Source: Umbelopsis ramanniana AG
Lineage: Eukaryota; Mucoromycota; Umbelopsidomycetes; Umbelopsidales; Umbelopsidaceae
Reading direction: 5' to 3'
Assembly (NCBI RefSeq): GCF_025399195.1
Contig: NW_026252100.1
Span: forward strand, 343,572-407,571
Length of the DNA: 64,000 bases
Part shown: positions 10,778-22,411 of the stretch, piece after piece
How positions within the stretch are numbered: position 1 is the stretch's first letter
Layout of the letters: every line of letters starts with the position of its first letter
Notes under the pieces: generated by a model
What the model saw: only the letters and a program-made list of their open reading frames with translations
Told to the model about the DNA's origin: nothing
Database searches by the model: none
Program-made: the position numbers and the translations under genes

Positions 10778-11443
10778 CTATGAATCTATGTATCCTTTGG
10801 CGCCATCGTGAGCCGATGAAAGAGGGGGTGTAGGTAATGAATGATGATATCGCCTATCATCCCGTTTATCCTTACTGGTGATAGAACGTTCCCTAGTTCG
10901 GATGGACTGGCGCTTATTTTGGAACCAAATTTGAACGGTTCGTGGGCTCATGCCCAGCTGTCGAGCTAGTTCATTACGCGTTTCGGTGGAAGGGAAGAAT
11001 GTTTTAGTGAACACTCGATTCAAAGCATCCAACTGTACTGCGCTCGCTCTTTTACGTTTAGCCTTTATGGTAGGTGAATATCGAGGGGACGGTGAAGTCT
11101 CATGATAAGAAGGACTAGGGCTGCGATTAAGGTATGACTCGGGCGGCGAAGGCGAGTATGTGTACGTAGCATGGTGGTTAGGAGACTGGCGTTGAGTAGG
11201 GCTCCTAAAGGCGGTTGGTCGATGGTATCTTGGTTGATCTTGTTGTGTCCTGTCATCTGCACGAGATGGCCAAGCATCCTGTGTAGGTGAAGACCGTCTT
11301 GACTGAGTAGATGATGATACTGGGGACGCTGTGTAGGGTGATATGGGCAATTCGTCGTCAGAGCACAGGAGGTTGGCAATGTCAAGCACGGCTGGTTTAC
11401 GCTGTGGTTGATTGAGTATGGTATGAATTCTTGGTAGAGTCAT
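10778..11443 (-). CDS. Homeodomain transcription factor
   Basis: This is an intronless frame of 221 residues from the ATG at 11443. Residues 1-127 are Pro/Ser/Gln-rich with many SP and TP dipeptides, suggesting a disordered, phosphorylatable region. A typical 60-residue homeodomain spans about 128-190. It opens with KAKRKRASAVQLDALNRVF, has helix 2 ETRNELARQLGMS, and ends in recognition helix RTVQIWFQNKRQSIR with the invariant W-F-x-N-x-R. No three-residue TALE insertion is visible between helices 1 and 2, so it is a typical-class homeodomain. Target genes cannot be told from the sequence. A 1.7 kb upstream space without genes is consistent with a regulated promoter. Confidence 0.85.
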   Translation of the reverse strand: MTLPRIHTILNQPQRKPAVLDIANLLCSDDELPISPYTASPVSSSTQSRRSSPTQDAWPSRADDRTQQDQPRYHRPTAFRSPTQRQSPNHHATYTYSPSPPESYLNRSPSPSYHETSPSPRYSPTIKAKRKRASAVQLDALNRVFTKTFFPSTETRNELARQLGMSPRTVQIWFQNKRQSIRTRERSITSKDKRDDRRYHHSLPTPPLSSAHDGAKGYIDS

Positions 11444-13188
11444 GATGGAGGGGATATGACTCGGGACGATTAGGTGGATTGATAGTAAAGAGAGAGGAGA
11501 AGAGAGAGAGAAGAGATTACAAAATGAAGCCCATTAAAAAAAAGTAGGGCTTAGCAGGTGTCTTGACTGGGTAAAAGAAAGAGGAAAAAAATCACCAGAA
11601 GGGGGGGCGTTCAAGCGTCAATGCTTTTATTATCATACTCTAGAATTTTATCTTGATTTCTAAAATGGCGTATTTCTCCCTTAATCCCCCTTTTCATTGA
11701 GGTGTAGCTCCCCCCCCCAGTTTGTCGGCCTTAGCAAACCGGAGACAGATCAGCTCAGCAAAATCTTTCATTTCCCCCGTCTTTCTATGCTGGATTGTTG
11801 CATAGTGTCACATTTGGGGGGTGGAGACTTTATCGAAGCATTTTTAAGAGAAAAGAACCACCTTGATCCGCCATCAAGACCAAAGCTCCCATCGGACTCA
11901 AACTTTAAAATGCTATTATGGCTCAAAACTGCTGATGCTCACTTTCATTTTTTTTTTTTTCATGGAGGTCCAGATCTCAGAACCCTTCAAAGTTTCATTT
12001 TACTATTGTGACGAAATTTTAACCTGTGGCGGAAAGCCAAATATGAAGGTACTCCGAAATCCACGTTGTCACATATCAAATTCGTACCTTTTTTTTCATT
12101 TCGGCGAAATATGAACACCTGCTAGGATAGCGACGCGCTTCTCTGATTCCAAGATGGACAACGCTGAGGCATTTCTAAAAAATAATGGAATACACCGGTT
12201 TACTATCCTCCCGAATGCTGAACCGAACACCTTTTTGTATCCTTCACCCTAGCAAGTCGGCTCTCCCATCCTTTTCAAACCGGATTATGAATTACTAGCT
12301 AACCCAATTTCAACTGGTGCAGATTATCATGAATGAGCTGTTTCTATTTTTTTCCACAACGAAGGAGATTCATGCGACTCCGTTTTGATTGTAATGAATT
12401 TGTCACACAAGTGCCTCCTCCGTTTTAGCTTTAAGTAACCGGGCTTCGACAAGCAACACTTCCCTAATATGGATCAAAATCGAACCAGAAAACTTGCCTT
12501 TTGCGATATTTTAGGTCTGTCCTTTATCCGCAACAATTGGTCATTTTCCCCCCCAAACATGTTGAGCTGGTAACAACATCTTTGAGTTCAGAGCAACGCC
12601 ATCTCATTCCAAAAATATGTTGTTGGGTGTTTCATTTCCAAACCACAGGGATCCCCTCAATCCCCCCACCACGCTCGCTCCACCACCTTAGTGCACGGTC
12701 CTAGAACCTCATATAATGAATATATGAAATGCAATCAACGGGTTAGAGGATGACGGGGGACATTGGCTGCATCGTAGATCCTTCCTTTCCTCCTTTCACC
12801 CTTTATTATTAGACAGCCCCCAAAAACCTGATCTTACCCACACTCCCACATAAGCTGCTGCGAATTTTTTTTTTTGTTATCTTACTCCAAAAACTGCGTT
12901 ACACACAATTTGTTCTGAGATGGAACACATTCTAGCTTGACGTTATTGCCTGTCTGCCACATTTTGTCCCACCGGACTTCCAGAAACATCCGCAACTGCC
13001 CTATTTACTTCGCTGAGCGCTACTACATTCGGGTGGTCCGATCACGTTCGCTCCCCAAAAGGGTTCAACATCCCGGAAAAAGAACAAAAAGGTTGAGCAC
13101 ATTGATGGCCGGCGTTGCCTTCATTAGACGATGTAACATTTGCAAATATTTTATAGCACCAAAGAAGAGCTCTCTCCATTGACATGCT
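11444..13188. other. Long upstream region of the homeobox gene, no gene seen
   Basis: About 1.75 kb lies between the homeobox start and the BUD13 stop. The open frames are short and low in motif content. Pyrimidine and T tracts are common. It most likely carries the homeobox promoter and the BUD13 3' UTR. Confidence 0.5.
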
Positions 13189-14736
13189 TCACATGTCTTC
13201 AACTGACCAGGCGTGCGCTTCTGCATCACGCGCACTACGGGCGTTTTGCCGAAGAAAGTAGTCTTTTTCAAACCCATTGGACCGGTCTATTAAAACCAGT
13301 CAGCACCCCATTGCACAGACGTATAGCCACTCAATTTCCACTAACTCACCTACGCCATCCCATCGATAACCAGGAGGAATACCAAACCGATTTGGAGCCC
13401 ATTGACCCTGGTACGTGGGTCGTCTTGACTTCTTCTTTTTCTTGCTTGCCTAATGGAATAAAAATCAGTCACATTGGCTGAGCCCTGAGCTGAGATGCAC
13501 TCAGCTCACAAAAAAAAAAAATTTAGTTCCCCCAAAGCTTACACTTAAAAATTGAGCGGCTGGATCGTTCCACAGTTCCCGTTCTTTCAATTCATCATTG
13601 AATTCCCGATCGTCAGCATACCTAGAATGGATCATCAATGTCAAATCCCACACATTCCATTGGTGATGCAAGTGTGATCCAAGCATTTGCAACGTATTAC
13701 AGAAGCATATTAAAAATAAAAATAAAAATTTGTGCGTATTGTGATCAGTAACAAAGCATCTGAGAGTAGCAACAATTTCTTTTTTTCCCATTTGCCTATT
13801 TACCGTGCTAATGGCTTGTTCTTTTCTTCTTCCAGTCTTTTTTGTTCGGCTGCCTTCTCTTCGCGTTGGACCAATCCTTTACCCCATTCCATCATTCTTT
13901 CTTGCTTTTCCAATTCCTCCTTCTTGCGTCGAGCTTCTTCAGCTTTGAGTACGCCAACATCGAATTTTCGTCCACTTTTATCTCGATATACCGTCGTTGC
14001 ATCTCGTCCAGATAGCGTTGGATCTAACTCTCGCATTTCTTTATCGCGCTGTTTTTTTAATCGAATCGTTTCCGCTTTGATTTGTTCCGTCGTTTGCAAG
14101 CCTACTCGATGTCCACTGGACATTCGAAGTTCGTCTTCGTCCCGATCATCCGAGTTTTGTCGTGATACTCTTAAAGACGGTGGTGATGGGCTGAGTGATC
14201 TCATTTGTCGTGAAGGTGTGGTTGATGATGTTTCGCGTGAACGAGGTTGAGGTCGATCCATGGTGGGGACTAGTGCGTGTCATGAGGGTTATGCATGAGT
14301 CTACCGTCAATCTATTGCCGGAGTGCCTTATTTTGCAATAGTATTCCTTACCTTCACCAACAATTTGAGGTCTTTCATCTTCTGCTTCTTCTTCCTCTTC
14401 TCCTTCACGAATAATCGTCCATCCAGATGTTTTTGGGGTGTAGAGTGATTTGGTTTCTGTTACCGTCGCTTCTTCAGATTCCATGAATGTATCCTCGTCG
14501 TCGTCTTGGACTTTGGCTTGCCGCCAGCTATCTTCTTCTTCGTCTATGATGCCGATGTTGCCTTTTTTTATGCGTTTGGGTATCTTCTTTTTTTTCTTTT
14601 TGGACTGCCCTTCTTGGCCAGAGCCAAGATATTTACTTGCAATGTACGCTTTGGTAGACTCATCGCCAGGTGCAGTAGCGAGATATTTACGCCTTATATA
14701 TTCTGCTTTGGCAGCAGCCGCATCAGCATCGTTCAT
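13189..14736 (-). CDS. BUD13: Pre-mRNA-splicing factor Bud13 (RES complex)
   Basis: Bud13 is the scaffold of the retention-and-splicing (RES) complex with Snu17 and Pml1. It acts on the activated spliceosome in the nucleus. Exons are 14736-14352, 14269-13804, 13621-13543, 13449-13350 and 13286-13189, in frame, giving 375 residues. The N-terminus has [13 protein letters not shown] and a Lys-rich block. The middle has [18 protein letters not shown], then [20 protein letters not shown]. The C-terminus has [20 protein letters not shown], then [17 protein letters not shown] and AHAWSVEDM, the diagnostic Bud13 tail. The start is the first ATG in the exon ([13 protein letters not shown]). The upstream TTG is not needed. 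The gene is divergent from UTP3, 397 bases away. Confidence 0.93.
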
Positions 14737-15133
14737 TAGGTCGAGCAATCTTTGGGGTTTGAGAAATGCAAGGGAAAATGTTCACCAACAACCCTGAGGG
14801 GAAATCTGTTGTGCGTGCTGCGTCGATGAAAAGGCAGTCACTCGCCCTTTCATGGCATTTGCCAGCCGTTTTGTGCGGTGTGCTGTATTAATCCGTCAAA
14901 AAGTATGACAGAACATGAAATGATCCATGAAAGCTATTATTTTACATATCATTTTTGCTATCTAGTTGTCCATGCTGCACTCTGAGGTTTTACGAGGTGT
15001 GTTCTTAGCGTTTACTTTCGAGCACTGCAAACAAAATTGCCAGAGTTGTTACAAAGTCCGCCGGTTTAAAAAAAAAAAAATGGGCCATGAACAAAATTTT
15101 CGAGTACTCAGTAGCCTTCACGCCTTTTGCAAC
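14737..15133. promoter_or_regulatory. Shared upstream region of BUD13 and UTP3
   Basis: Two RNA-biogenesis genes are transcribed away from this 397-base space. It holds an A13 run at 15068-15080 and, at 15093-15100, the palindrome AAAATTTT. The palindrome resembles the ribosomal RNA processing element known upstream of ribosome biogenesis genes in ascomycetes. Promoter function is inferred from position only. Confidence 0.45.
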
Positions 15134-17472
15134 ATGGGAAAGAAAAGAACTCCTGGCCGAAGAAGAGAAGTTGTTGATCACTCTGGTGACTATGACAATA
15201 GAACAGAAGGAAAGATCAACGCAATCAACACCTGGAACGATATAGAACATGACGAGGAAGATCAATGTAAGTGTCCCCCCGGGCCATACAGTATTCAACA
15301 TGATACTGATTACCAGCACCATTTTGCAGTTCATGAAGATCGTGAAAAAGTTTTGCTCGGCTACGAGAAGCAAATGCGTGGAGACGATCAAGGTATGTAT
15401 CGATCTTATGGCATTGGAGCTTGACATGCCCAGTATCCTTTGCATCTAACTCCCCCCACTTTTTAAACTAGATTCCGAAATGAGCGAGCAAGAAGTTTAT
15501 GGACTCGAAGGTGTCGACTCTGACGATGAAGAAGACCAAAACGACTATCAATCTGACGACGATGACGAAAAGGACGAGGAAGAAGAAAAGGAGTCGGAAT
15601 CATGGGGTCAAAGCAAAAAGTCCTACTATGATGCAGACGAAGGTTCTGATTTAGAGGAAATGCGCGAAGAAGAACAAGAAGCCATTCGATTGCAGAAGAA
15701 AAGAATAGAAGCTATGGACGAAGAAGACTTCGTCGAAGCTGGATGGGGTGGTGTGTCATTGGAGAAGGTAAGTTCAACACCGGCTCAATGTGTGGATCTT
15801 GTTACGGCTTCTTTTTTCTAATCATCAAATATACGGCTTAGGATGATGACGAAGACAGAAAGCTCGTTGAGAGTGTCAACAAAGATTTGGAAGATATTAC
15901 CTTCTCCAAGTACGTATTTATTCACATCCTTCGCACCGCCTCCATGGTAATGAAAGCCACACCGCTAATATCCCTCCTTCCCCTAGTGACATTGAATCTG
16001 AACGGATATCAAAACGTTTAAGATCTAATATGCCTACAACCGAAGTGCTGAAGATTCTACAAAACGAGTCGCCTGAACTTGTGGAACTCTTGAGTGAATT
16101 CAAGGATAGGCTCTCTACCATTAAAGAACTTGCACCTGTTATCACAACGTAAGTTCAACCATTCAAAACCAAACTTTGTACTCCTTCATATGTCAAACAT
16201 CATACTCATTTCCCGTGTCTGCAGTCTCCAACAGGTCACAGACTCTAAAAACAAGGCAGTTGAATTCTTCAAGTTCAAATACCGTAAGTTCAACTTTATG
16301 GCAATACCAATTGAATGGAAGAATTTATCATAACCTGTCTTCCTCCACAGACTTGATCCTCAACTATTTGACCAACATTGCGTTCTACTTGTGCCTCAAG
16401 GCGTCGGGAGCATCAAATATTCGTGATCACCCAGTCATTGGTAGCTTGGTAGAGTTGCGTACCTCCATTGAGAAAGCGGAAGCTATCGAGAAGAAGTTGA
16501 ACATGGAAAAGCAAATCAGTCACGTTACCAAGCAGCTTGAAGAACTGGATACTGCACCAAAGAAGGCAGTGAACAAGAATGGAAAGATTAATGGCAAGGC
16601 TCCTAAAAAGACAGCGAAGCCAGTGGAGACTGCCGAGCAGCATCCAGAAGAAAGCGATGATGAATCTGAGATTGAGGAAGATCACATTGATGTACCTATG
16701 ATCGAAGAGGAATTCAAGAGCATGAAGAAGGCAAACAAAAAGCGAAAACGTCAAATTGCGAATGACGATTTCCAAGATTTGGATGCGCTTGACACTGTTG
16801 ATATTGAAGATAAGGCTGCCAAAAAGAGAAGCTTGAGAGATTATGTAGCCAAGATCGACACAGTAAGTTCAGCGAAGTGATCTTCGTGAGACGAATCCTC
16901 CTTATCTCTTGTAAATACTAAACTCACAATCTCCTGTTTGTTTCCTTTCTATCTCACAGAAACAACAAAAGCGAAATGCTAAATATCAAGGTGATTCTGA
17001 TATCCCGTACAAGGATCGTGCCAAGCGAGACCAGAAGGGTGTTGCCCAGCCACAGGATAACAGTGCCGACCTGGACGATGCTGACTGGGACGATACTGAT
17101 GTCCAACGGGCTCAAGGCAATGCAGAAGATGAGAACGATGATCTTTATGAACAGGTCAAGGCGAAGAAGGCAGCATTGAAGGAGTCGAAGAAAGCCGACT
17201 ACGAAGCCACACGTATGCCTATCATTGCCGATGAAGATTTGGCCGATGGAGATAAACGCAGTGTAACCTGGCAGATCTTGAAGAACAGAGGTCTTACCCC
17301 CCATCGTAAGAAGGAGAACAGAAACTCTCGTGTCAAGCACCGCAACAAGTACGAGAAGAAGATGAAGAACTTGAGCTCTTTCCGCGCCGTCGCCAAGACT
17401 CAAGATGGTGCTTATGGAGGAGAAAAGACTGGTATTCGTACTGGACTTGCCCGCAGTGTCAAACTTGCTTAG
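15134..17472 (+). CDS. UTP3: U3 snoRNP/SSU processome protein Utp3 (Sas10)
   Basis: Utp3/Sas10 is a component of the small-subunit processome and supports early 18S rRNA processing in the nucleolus. Exons are 15134-15266, 15330-15392, 15472-15767, 15842-15909, 15987-16148, 16225-16283, 16351-16862 and 16960-17472, giving 601 residues. The N-terminus is followed by long acidic tracts (about 66-125). The Sas10/Utp3 core domain begins near EVLKILQNESPELVELLSEF and runs through HLILNYLTNIAFYLCLKASG. The C-terminal Sas10 domain has DEDLADGDKRSVTWQILKNR, GLTPHRKKENRNSRVKHRNK and ends GIRTGLARSVKLA. The alternating acidic and basic blocks are typical of nucleolar processing factors. Confidence 0.93.
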
Positions 17473-17872
17473 TTGCCTATATTACCTTGGTCTTTGCTAT
17501 TTCCATTACTCTCACCCTCATTTTTTTTTTTTTTTCAAAGAAAAAAAACTTGTACAACATTCAACATCCCTTAAGTCATTGTTTCGGCATTCATTTTTCC
17601 TTCATTCCGCTTCAAAATCTAGATACACCCTTTCAATCCAAACAAACTAGCAAAACGTGCAGTAAAATAAAGAAAAAGAAAAAGATTTACTGGTCATATA
17701 ATGAAGATTTTACATATTGCATATTGAGAGAGAGAAAAAGGGGAGGGTGAAGTATAAACGTTTGGTTTGAAAAAGATGGAGAGAGGGGAAACATTATTAT
17801 GACATTAAAGCAAAGATACATTACACAGAACATTTACCAAGTCATCATTCTCTAATGACAAATACAAGGTGC
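17473..17872. other. Convergent 3' ends, no gene seen
   Basis: This 400-base space separates the stops of UTP3 and the next gene. It has a T15 run near 17521-17535 and AATAAA near 17666. It is read as two 3' untranslated regions. Confidence 0.5.
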
Positions 17873-19585
17873 TTATAAACCTGACGAGGCGCCCAAGTCT
17901 TTGGAACCTTTCTTGCCAAAGGCGTCTGACGTTTCAATCAAATCATCCACATGGTCAAGAAATTCTTGAATGCCTTTAAAGTACTCTGGTCCAAGGCCAC
18001 TTGATCGTTCCGGTAAGGAGGAGGCTCGTAAAGATGCAGCTCGACGGGAAGTTGAGGTCTGTGATGGGCTTGAATACATGTTGGAATCAAATGCATGCGA
18101 GAGCGTCTTGATGGGAGCTGACCGGCGTCGCGTTGGTGGTTTCGGCATCATGTTTGAAAAATCCGTAGACAAGACCACAAGGTCATCTGGTAGTGAATCA
18201 TCCACGTCCTCTTCTGGATAAATCGGCAAACTTGGGGTAGAATTGTGCGGTGAACTGTCATAATAATTTTCAAGGATGAAATGTGGGCTATCTGGGTCGA
18301 TGCCAATGGTTCTTAACCATCGACGAGCATACTGCTTTCGACGAAGCGGTTCATCGACTCCTGATGGCTTGAACGATTTGAATACGCTGTCTGGGAAAAG
18401 TACGCGGACCTCACTGCCAACCACGGATACTTTAAAATGACCATGGCGCGATAAACGACGTAAAATGGTGATGACATTGTTCAAATGCGTCTGATAAAGC
18501 TCAGCAGCGGACTCGACGGATCGTATAAACAGCATATCCAAATAGCCAGAGTTACTTCCTGAAGAACTTGTGGCCGATATCAAATCTGAATCCCACAGTG
18601 CGGCACCATCCAATATGAAAGACAGACATATCCGTGGTGTATCCTCGTCACCTAGTAGCATGGGGTGCTTTTCTGGTGGTTTTTTAGGCGTACGTCCTTG
18701 TCGCTTGGAACCACCCAAATGGATTTCCGACAAATCATCCGAACGCATAAACTCGTACTGAACATTGCTTTTGGCTTGGTCTGAGGATGAAGGAGAGGTT
18801 AATCCAGAGCGACGAGATGCAACCGAGGTACGTCGAACAAGACCAGCAGCGTTTTCGCCGCCTTCAGCTTCATCGGATGGGTCAACCGCTTCAAAGATAC
18901 CGCGACTCTTTCCAAACATACCATTGTAATAGTTGGTATTGGCATCGCTGGCATTTTCTTCCTTATCGGAAAGGTTTGAGCTCAGAACGGGGCTGGAGGG
19001 GCTAGAAGAATTATTTTGGTTCATTTTGCATGTGGCCGTAAAGGTGCGTGACGGTACTTGAGATAAGACACTAGTCTGACTACCGCCTGAAGCGGCGTTG
19101 GTAGCTTGGAAGATACTCTGTGGCTTCCCAGTGGAAAAGTTACGAGCAAATGGAGTTCTTGTATAGCCTACAACGGCCGTTCGTGAAAACCCTGCTCCGG
19201 CATTGTTACCGGTTTGGCTGATGGCACTGGTGCCAGACGATACAATGGTTCGAAACTGAAACTGTTGTCCTCCTCTTGGCACTGGAAACATGGCGGTAGG
19301 TCGAACGGCAGAGCGAGCGGCCATGACTTTGACAACAGGAAACTGCTTTTGTAAAAAGTTCAACAACTGAACTCTCTCTTGCTCAGCAGATAGATGAAAT
19401 AAGATTTGTTGTTGCTTCTGTTGTTGTTGTAAACGAAGTATGCTCGCCCGGACATTATTTACAACCACGAACGGAGACGGTGGTATTGTAGATAATTTAG
19501 GAGGCGGTTGTACCAGCTCCGTCACTTTTGTCCTTAAGAAGTGGCGAAGCTGGTTAAAGCTTGCAAGAATAGTAAACGGTCGCAT
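17873..19585 (-). CDS. Unrecognised protein, possibly mitochondrial
   Basis: This intronless frame gives 570 residues from the ATG at 19585. An in-frame ATG at 19705 would add 40 residues, and the frame opens further through a TTG. I prefer 19585 because MRPFTILASFNQLRHFLRTK looks like an amphipathic mitochondrial presequence. A Gln-rich segment follows, then Arg/Ser-rich stretches such as RTPFARNFSTGKPQ that also resemble import or cleavage regions. The middle (about 185-330) is Ser-rich and polar. A more ordered block near 330-450 includes ICLSFILDGAALWDSDL, AAELYQTHLNNVITILRRL, FKVSVVGSEVRVLFPDSVFK and RRWLRTIGIDPDSPHFILEN. The C-terminus has Ser/Arg repeats and an acidic helix. I do not recognise the family, so no function is given. 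Confidence 0.65.
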   Translation of the reverse strand: MRPFTILASFNQLRHFLRTKVTELVQPPPKLSTIPPSPFVVVNNVRASILRLQQQQKQQQILFHLSAEQERVQLLNFLQKQFPVVKVMAARSAVRPTAMFPVPRGGQQFQFRTIVSSGTSAISQTGNNAGAGFSRTAVVGYTRTPFARNFSTGKPQSIFQATNAASGGSQTSVLSQVPSRTFTATCKMNQNNSSSPSSPVLSSNLSDKEENASDANTNYYNGMFGKSRGIFEAVDPSDEAEGGENAAGLVRRTSVASRRSGLTSPSSSDQAKSNVQYEFMRSDDLSEIHLGGSKRQGRTPKKPPEKHPMLLGDEDTPRICLSFILDGAALWDSDLISATSSSGSNSGYLDMLFIRSVESAAELYQTHLNNVITILRRLSRHGHFKVSVVGSEVRVLFPDSVFKSFKPSGVDEPLRRKQYARRWLRTIGIDPDSPHFILENYYDSSPHNSTPSLPIYPEEDVDDSLPDDLVVLSTDFSNMMPKPPTRRRSAPIKTLSHAFDSNMYSSPSQTSTSRRAASLRASSLPERSSGLGPEYFKGIQEFLDHVDDLIETSDAFGKKGSKDLGASSGL

Positions 19586-20080
19586 ACTATTGATACATTT
19601 GCTCGAGTGAAAGGGGAAAGAAGAGAAGGACGCCAAACGACTGGTCCAATAAAAGATTGTTGGGTAAGTAAGTAGGATAATTTGGCTGGCACACGCAACC
19701 TCCATGATAACGTGACAGTTCTTAATAGCCAATGATCGGCCTTCTTTTGTTGCCTGGTGACCGTGACTTGTTTGGGGACAAATGTCTGCTGCTGAATCGC
19801 ATCGGTTCCACTGCCCCTACGACTCTCAAACAGCTTTTAGCCGATTAAAAAGTGAAAGCTATCATTTATATTGAACTTTTTCATGAGATTTATCTGGTAT
19901 AATTTTTGTGGGAGCCTAGATTATATCTGGACATGTCTATTGTTTTTGGGTGGGTGGGGTTGCCATTGTATCAGAAATTGGTCATCGATGAAATAAGCTG
20001 CAAACTTTGCGCACGCTAAATTTGTATGATTCACATCTCTATAAAAAATGGCCTGTCAAACATACTAAAAGTGAAAAATC
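19586..20080. other. Intergenic, no gene seen
   Basis: This is the upstream part of the 17873-19585 gene and the 3' flank of COQ11. The only sizeable open frame is the 5' extension of the neighbour described there. Confidence 0.5.
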
Positions 20081-21307
20081 TTATACATGGGCGCTGACAG
20101 GCGCAGCTGGTTGTGGAGGAGTAGAGAGCAACTTTTGCATATCGCTAACATCAAGAATCCCTTTCAAAGTGGGTCTCGCTATACTCTCAATGACAGCCTC
20201 TGCAACTCTATCAACATTAAGAGCAGGCGTGGTCATCAGGGTTCCCATAGGTAGACTTGCAACATCTCGTGAGCAAGGTCCAGTGACAGTGTTGAGTATT
20301 TCAATCACGCCAGCGAGAGGGAGAGTATTTGGCCGTGCATCACTGTACATAAAACCTGAAAACATGTATATAGCCTATTAGCCAATATGGACAATCACCA
20401 TTTGTGACAAATAGCGCTTGAGATGTTACCGGGGCGGAGAACGACCGATCGAAATTCAGGTCGAGAGAAAAGGTATCGCTCAGCTTCACGTTTGGTGGTA
20501 ATGTAGCGAGGGCTAATACATGGGAAAAGGTCGGTAGCAGAGACATAGACGTAGGATTGAATGGAAGGGCTTTGAGCCGCTGCCTTTGCCAGGGAAATGG
20601 CTATTTGACATATTATTAGCGCAACAACAACAACAAGAGAAACCACTGGTTTTAAACTTTTACCTGTGTCACGGTTCATCATTTCGTATGTCACTTTGGG
20701 AGTGGAATCTTGTTTGAACGGATTACCATTATCTTTCATTCCGAGGAGCTGGCCAAAAACAGACCCTACTCCATCGATAGCATCTGTCACACTATTTGCC
20801 TGTACGATCTTCTTGTAGTCATTTTCCATGAGGATTCCCACCGTGTGGACCACATCTGTCACACCCTCCAGAATTTCCTTGTAGCTGTCTGGCTCTGTGG
20901 AATCGCCCGCCACCCATTGCACCTGAGTTTGTTTATATCTGTCAGTCTACAATTTACCCGGGCCGCACTTTGACACAGTCATCGGTTATAATTAGGTTGT
21001 TTCCCATACCTCAGATTTCCATTCACCTTGGCTATTTGATGTGATACCTGTAGGTAAACCACGACGGCTATCAAATACATAAGTGTTAGTCAAAAGAAAA
21101 AAGGAGTAGAGGAAGTAGATATTAAAGACGCGTGATATGTACCTTAAGCTGATAACTTCCCAACCTCGCCATACAGCCTGCTTGCATACATTCAAACCTA
21201 GGTCAAGTGTGAGAATGGGTACAGGATGTTGCTTTGTGTAGCAGTGATCAGTGCATACCTAAAAAACCAGTTCCGCCAACCACTAATATTTTCCTTGCTG
21301 CTGACAT
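20081..21307 (-). CDS. COQ11: NAD(P)-binding protein Coq11-like (atypical SDR)
   Basis: Coq11 is a mitochondrial member of the yeast coenzyme Q synthome and belongs to the extended/atypical SDR superfamily. Exons are 21307-21259, 21197-21143, 21067-21010, 20922-20664, 20600-20430 and 20355-20081, giving 288 residues. The N-terminus is MSAARKILVVGGTGFLG, a Rossmann dinucleotide loop (GGTGFLG). It is followed by VCKQAVWRGWEVISLSRRG, WVAGDSTEPDSYKEILEGVT and DVVHTVGILMENDYKK. A Y-x3-K pair occurs in CISPRYITTKREAERYLF, then RSVVLRPGFMYSDARPNT. This order matches yeast YLR290C. No strong presequence is visible before the Rossmann motif, so import might use internal signals. It could also be a related NDUFA9-like reductase, but the sequence after the Rossmann fold fits Coq11 better. 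Confidence 0.82.
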
Positions 21308-22411
21308 GGAGGTTGTTGCAGGATTATATGTTCAATTTGCAGTTTGTTGTGGTGTTGGCCCTTAACCGCGCGCACTGGTAGAAAAAATTCCACTCGGAGT
21401 ATCAAAATTCTCCCAAATTTTTTTTCTGCCGTACATTCAACGCCTCAGTGAAATCACACGAAAGTGCCTTATGGTACACAAGAGCCAATGCAATGACCCC
21501 GCCATAAATCAATGTTGTACTAATCATACATGAAATCGTCATATGCGATGGTAAACTATGCGTGGGGGAAATACTTTGGCTGTAAAAGTAGACTATTCTC
21601 AATCCCGCTTCAACGGTAAATGTCTCTGTGGAGTCAGGAACGAATCAAAGTGCTTGCCGCCCAGAGTATTGGTTATCAGACTAGCGGTCGAGAACACCAA
21701 AGCTTAAAAAATTAAATTTGTAAAAACCAGTCGTAAGCACGTTAAATGGGCGACAGACAGATATTGCTCAATCTCCCACACTTTCCATGTATACTGCAAC
21801 GTACCAATGTGATCGACGACTGATATTACTTGCTCGCTGTGATTATTGTAGTATTATCACACGTGCAACATGACAGACATTGCAGCTGGCCATGATGTAC
21901 CAAAACATTAGTGCATGGAAGAACGGTACGACAGAAAGAATTGGATAGTGGCGCTTAATAACCCTAAATCCGATAATCGGAGATGGATTGTTCCATCCAC
22001 TGTACATCCAAAGGCAAGAGAGGCGTACTTATTGGAAATTATATCTGGCGGCTTGGTCATCAATAGATTTGGGACAGGTTTTTCTAGTCTATGAAAAGAT
22101 TAAACTGGTTTCCTTCGTTTTGAAAGAGAAATAGCACCTATGGTTTTATTTTGATGCCCAAAGCTCGGGCCATGGCTGTATATCCTATAGAGGAATGGTC
22201 TCCACTTCCCTGAGGTTCTGTGCACGCCATGCAGGGTATGATGTTGTTGGCGGTATTCAATATCCGACATTTTTTGGTGTTCAGCTCTCGATGCAATTTA
22301 TTAATTTTTTTTTCATCGGTCTGCATCAAAGTCACCAATTTTCATTTGTTTCTTTTTACACAAACCACATCATCATCAATTTTGCACTCTCAAGCAACTT
22401 TTATACATACA
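21308..22411. other. Divergent intergenic region between COQ11 and the MHYT gene
   Basis: About 1.1 kb with no convincing frame. A pyrimidine-rich leader with TTTTTTTTTCATC near 22306 precedes the MHYT start. Both promoters should be here. No repeats or RNA genes were recognised. Confidence 0.5.

Noticed and set aside
13732..14250. Long Ser-rich frame on the + strand
   Set aside because: It is the antisense shadow of the BUD13 coding region.
19586..19732. Longer N-terminus for the 17873-19585 protein
   Set aside because: The extension starts with TTG or an ATG giving a Cys/Tyr/Phe-rich stretch unlike a presequence; the start at 19585 gives a better leader. It is not excluded.
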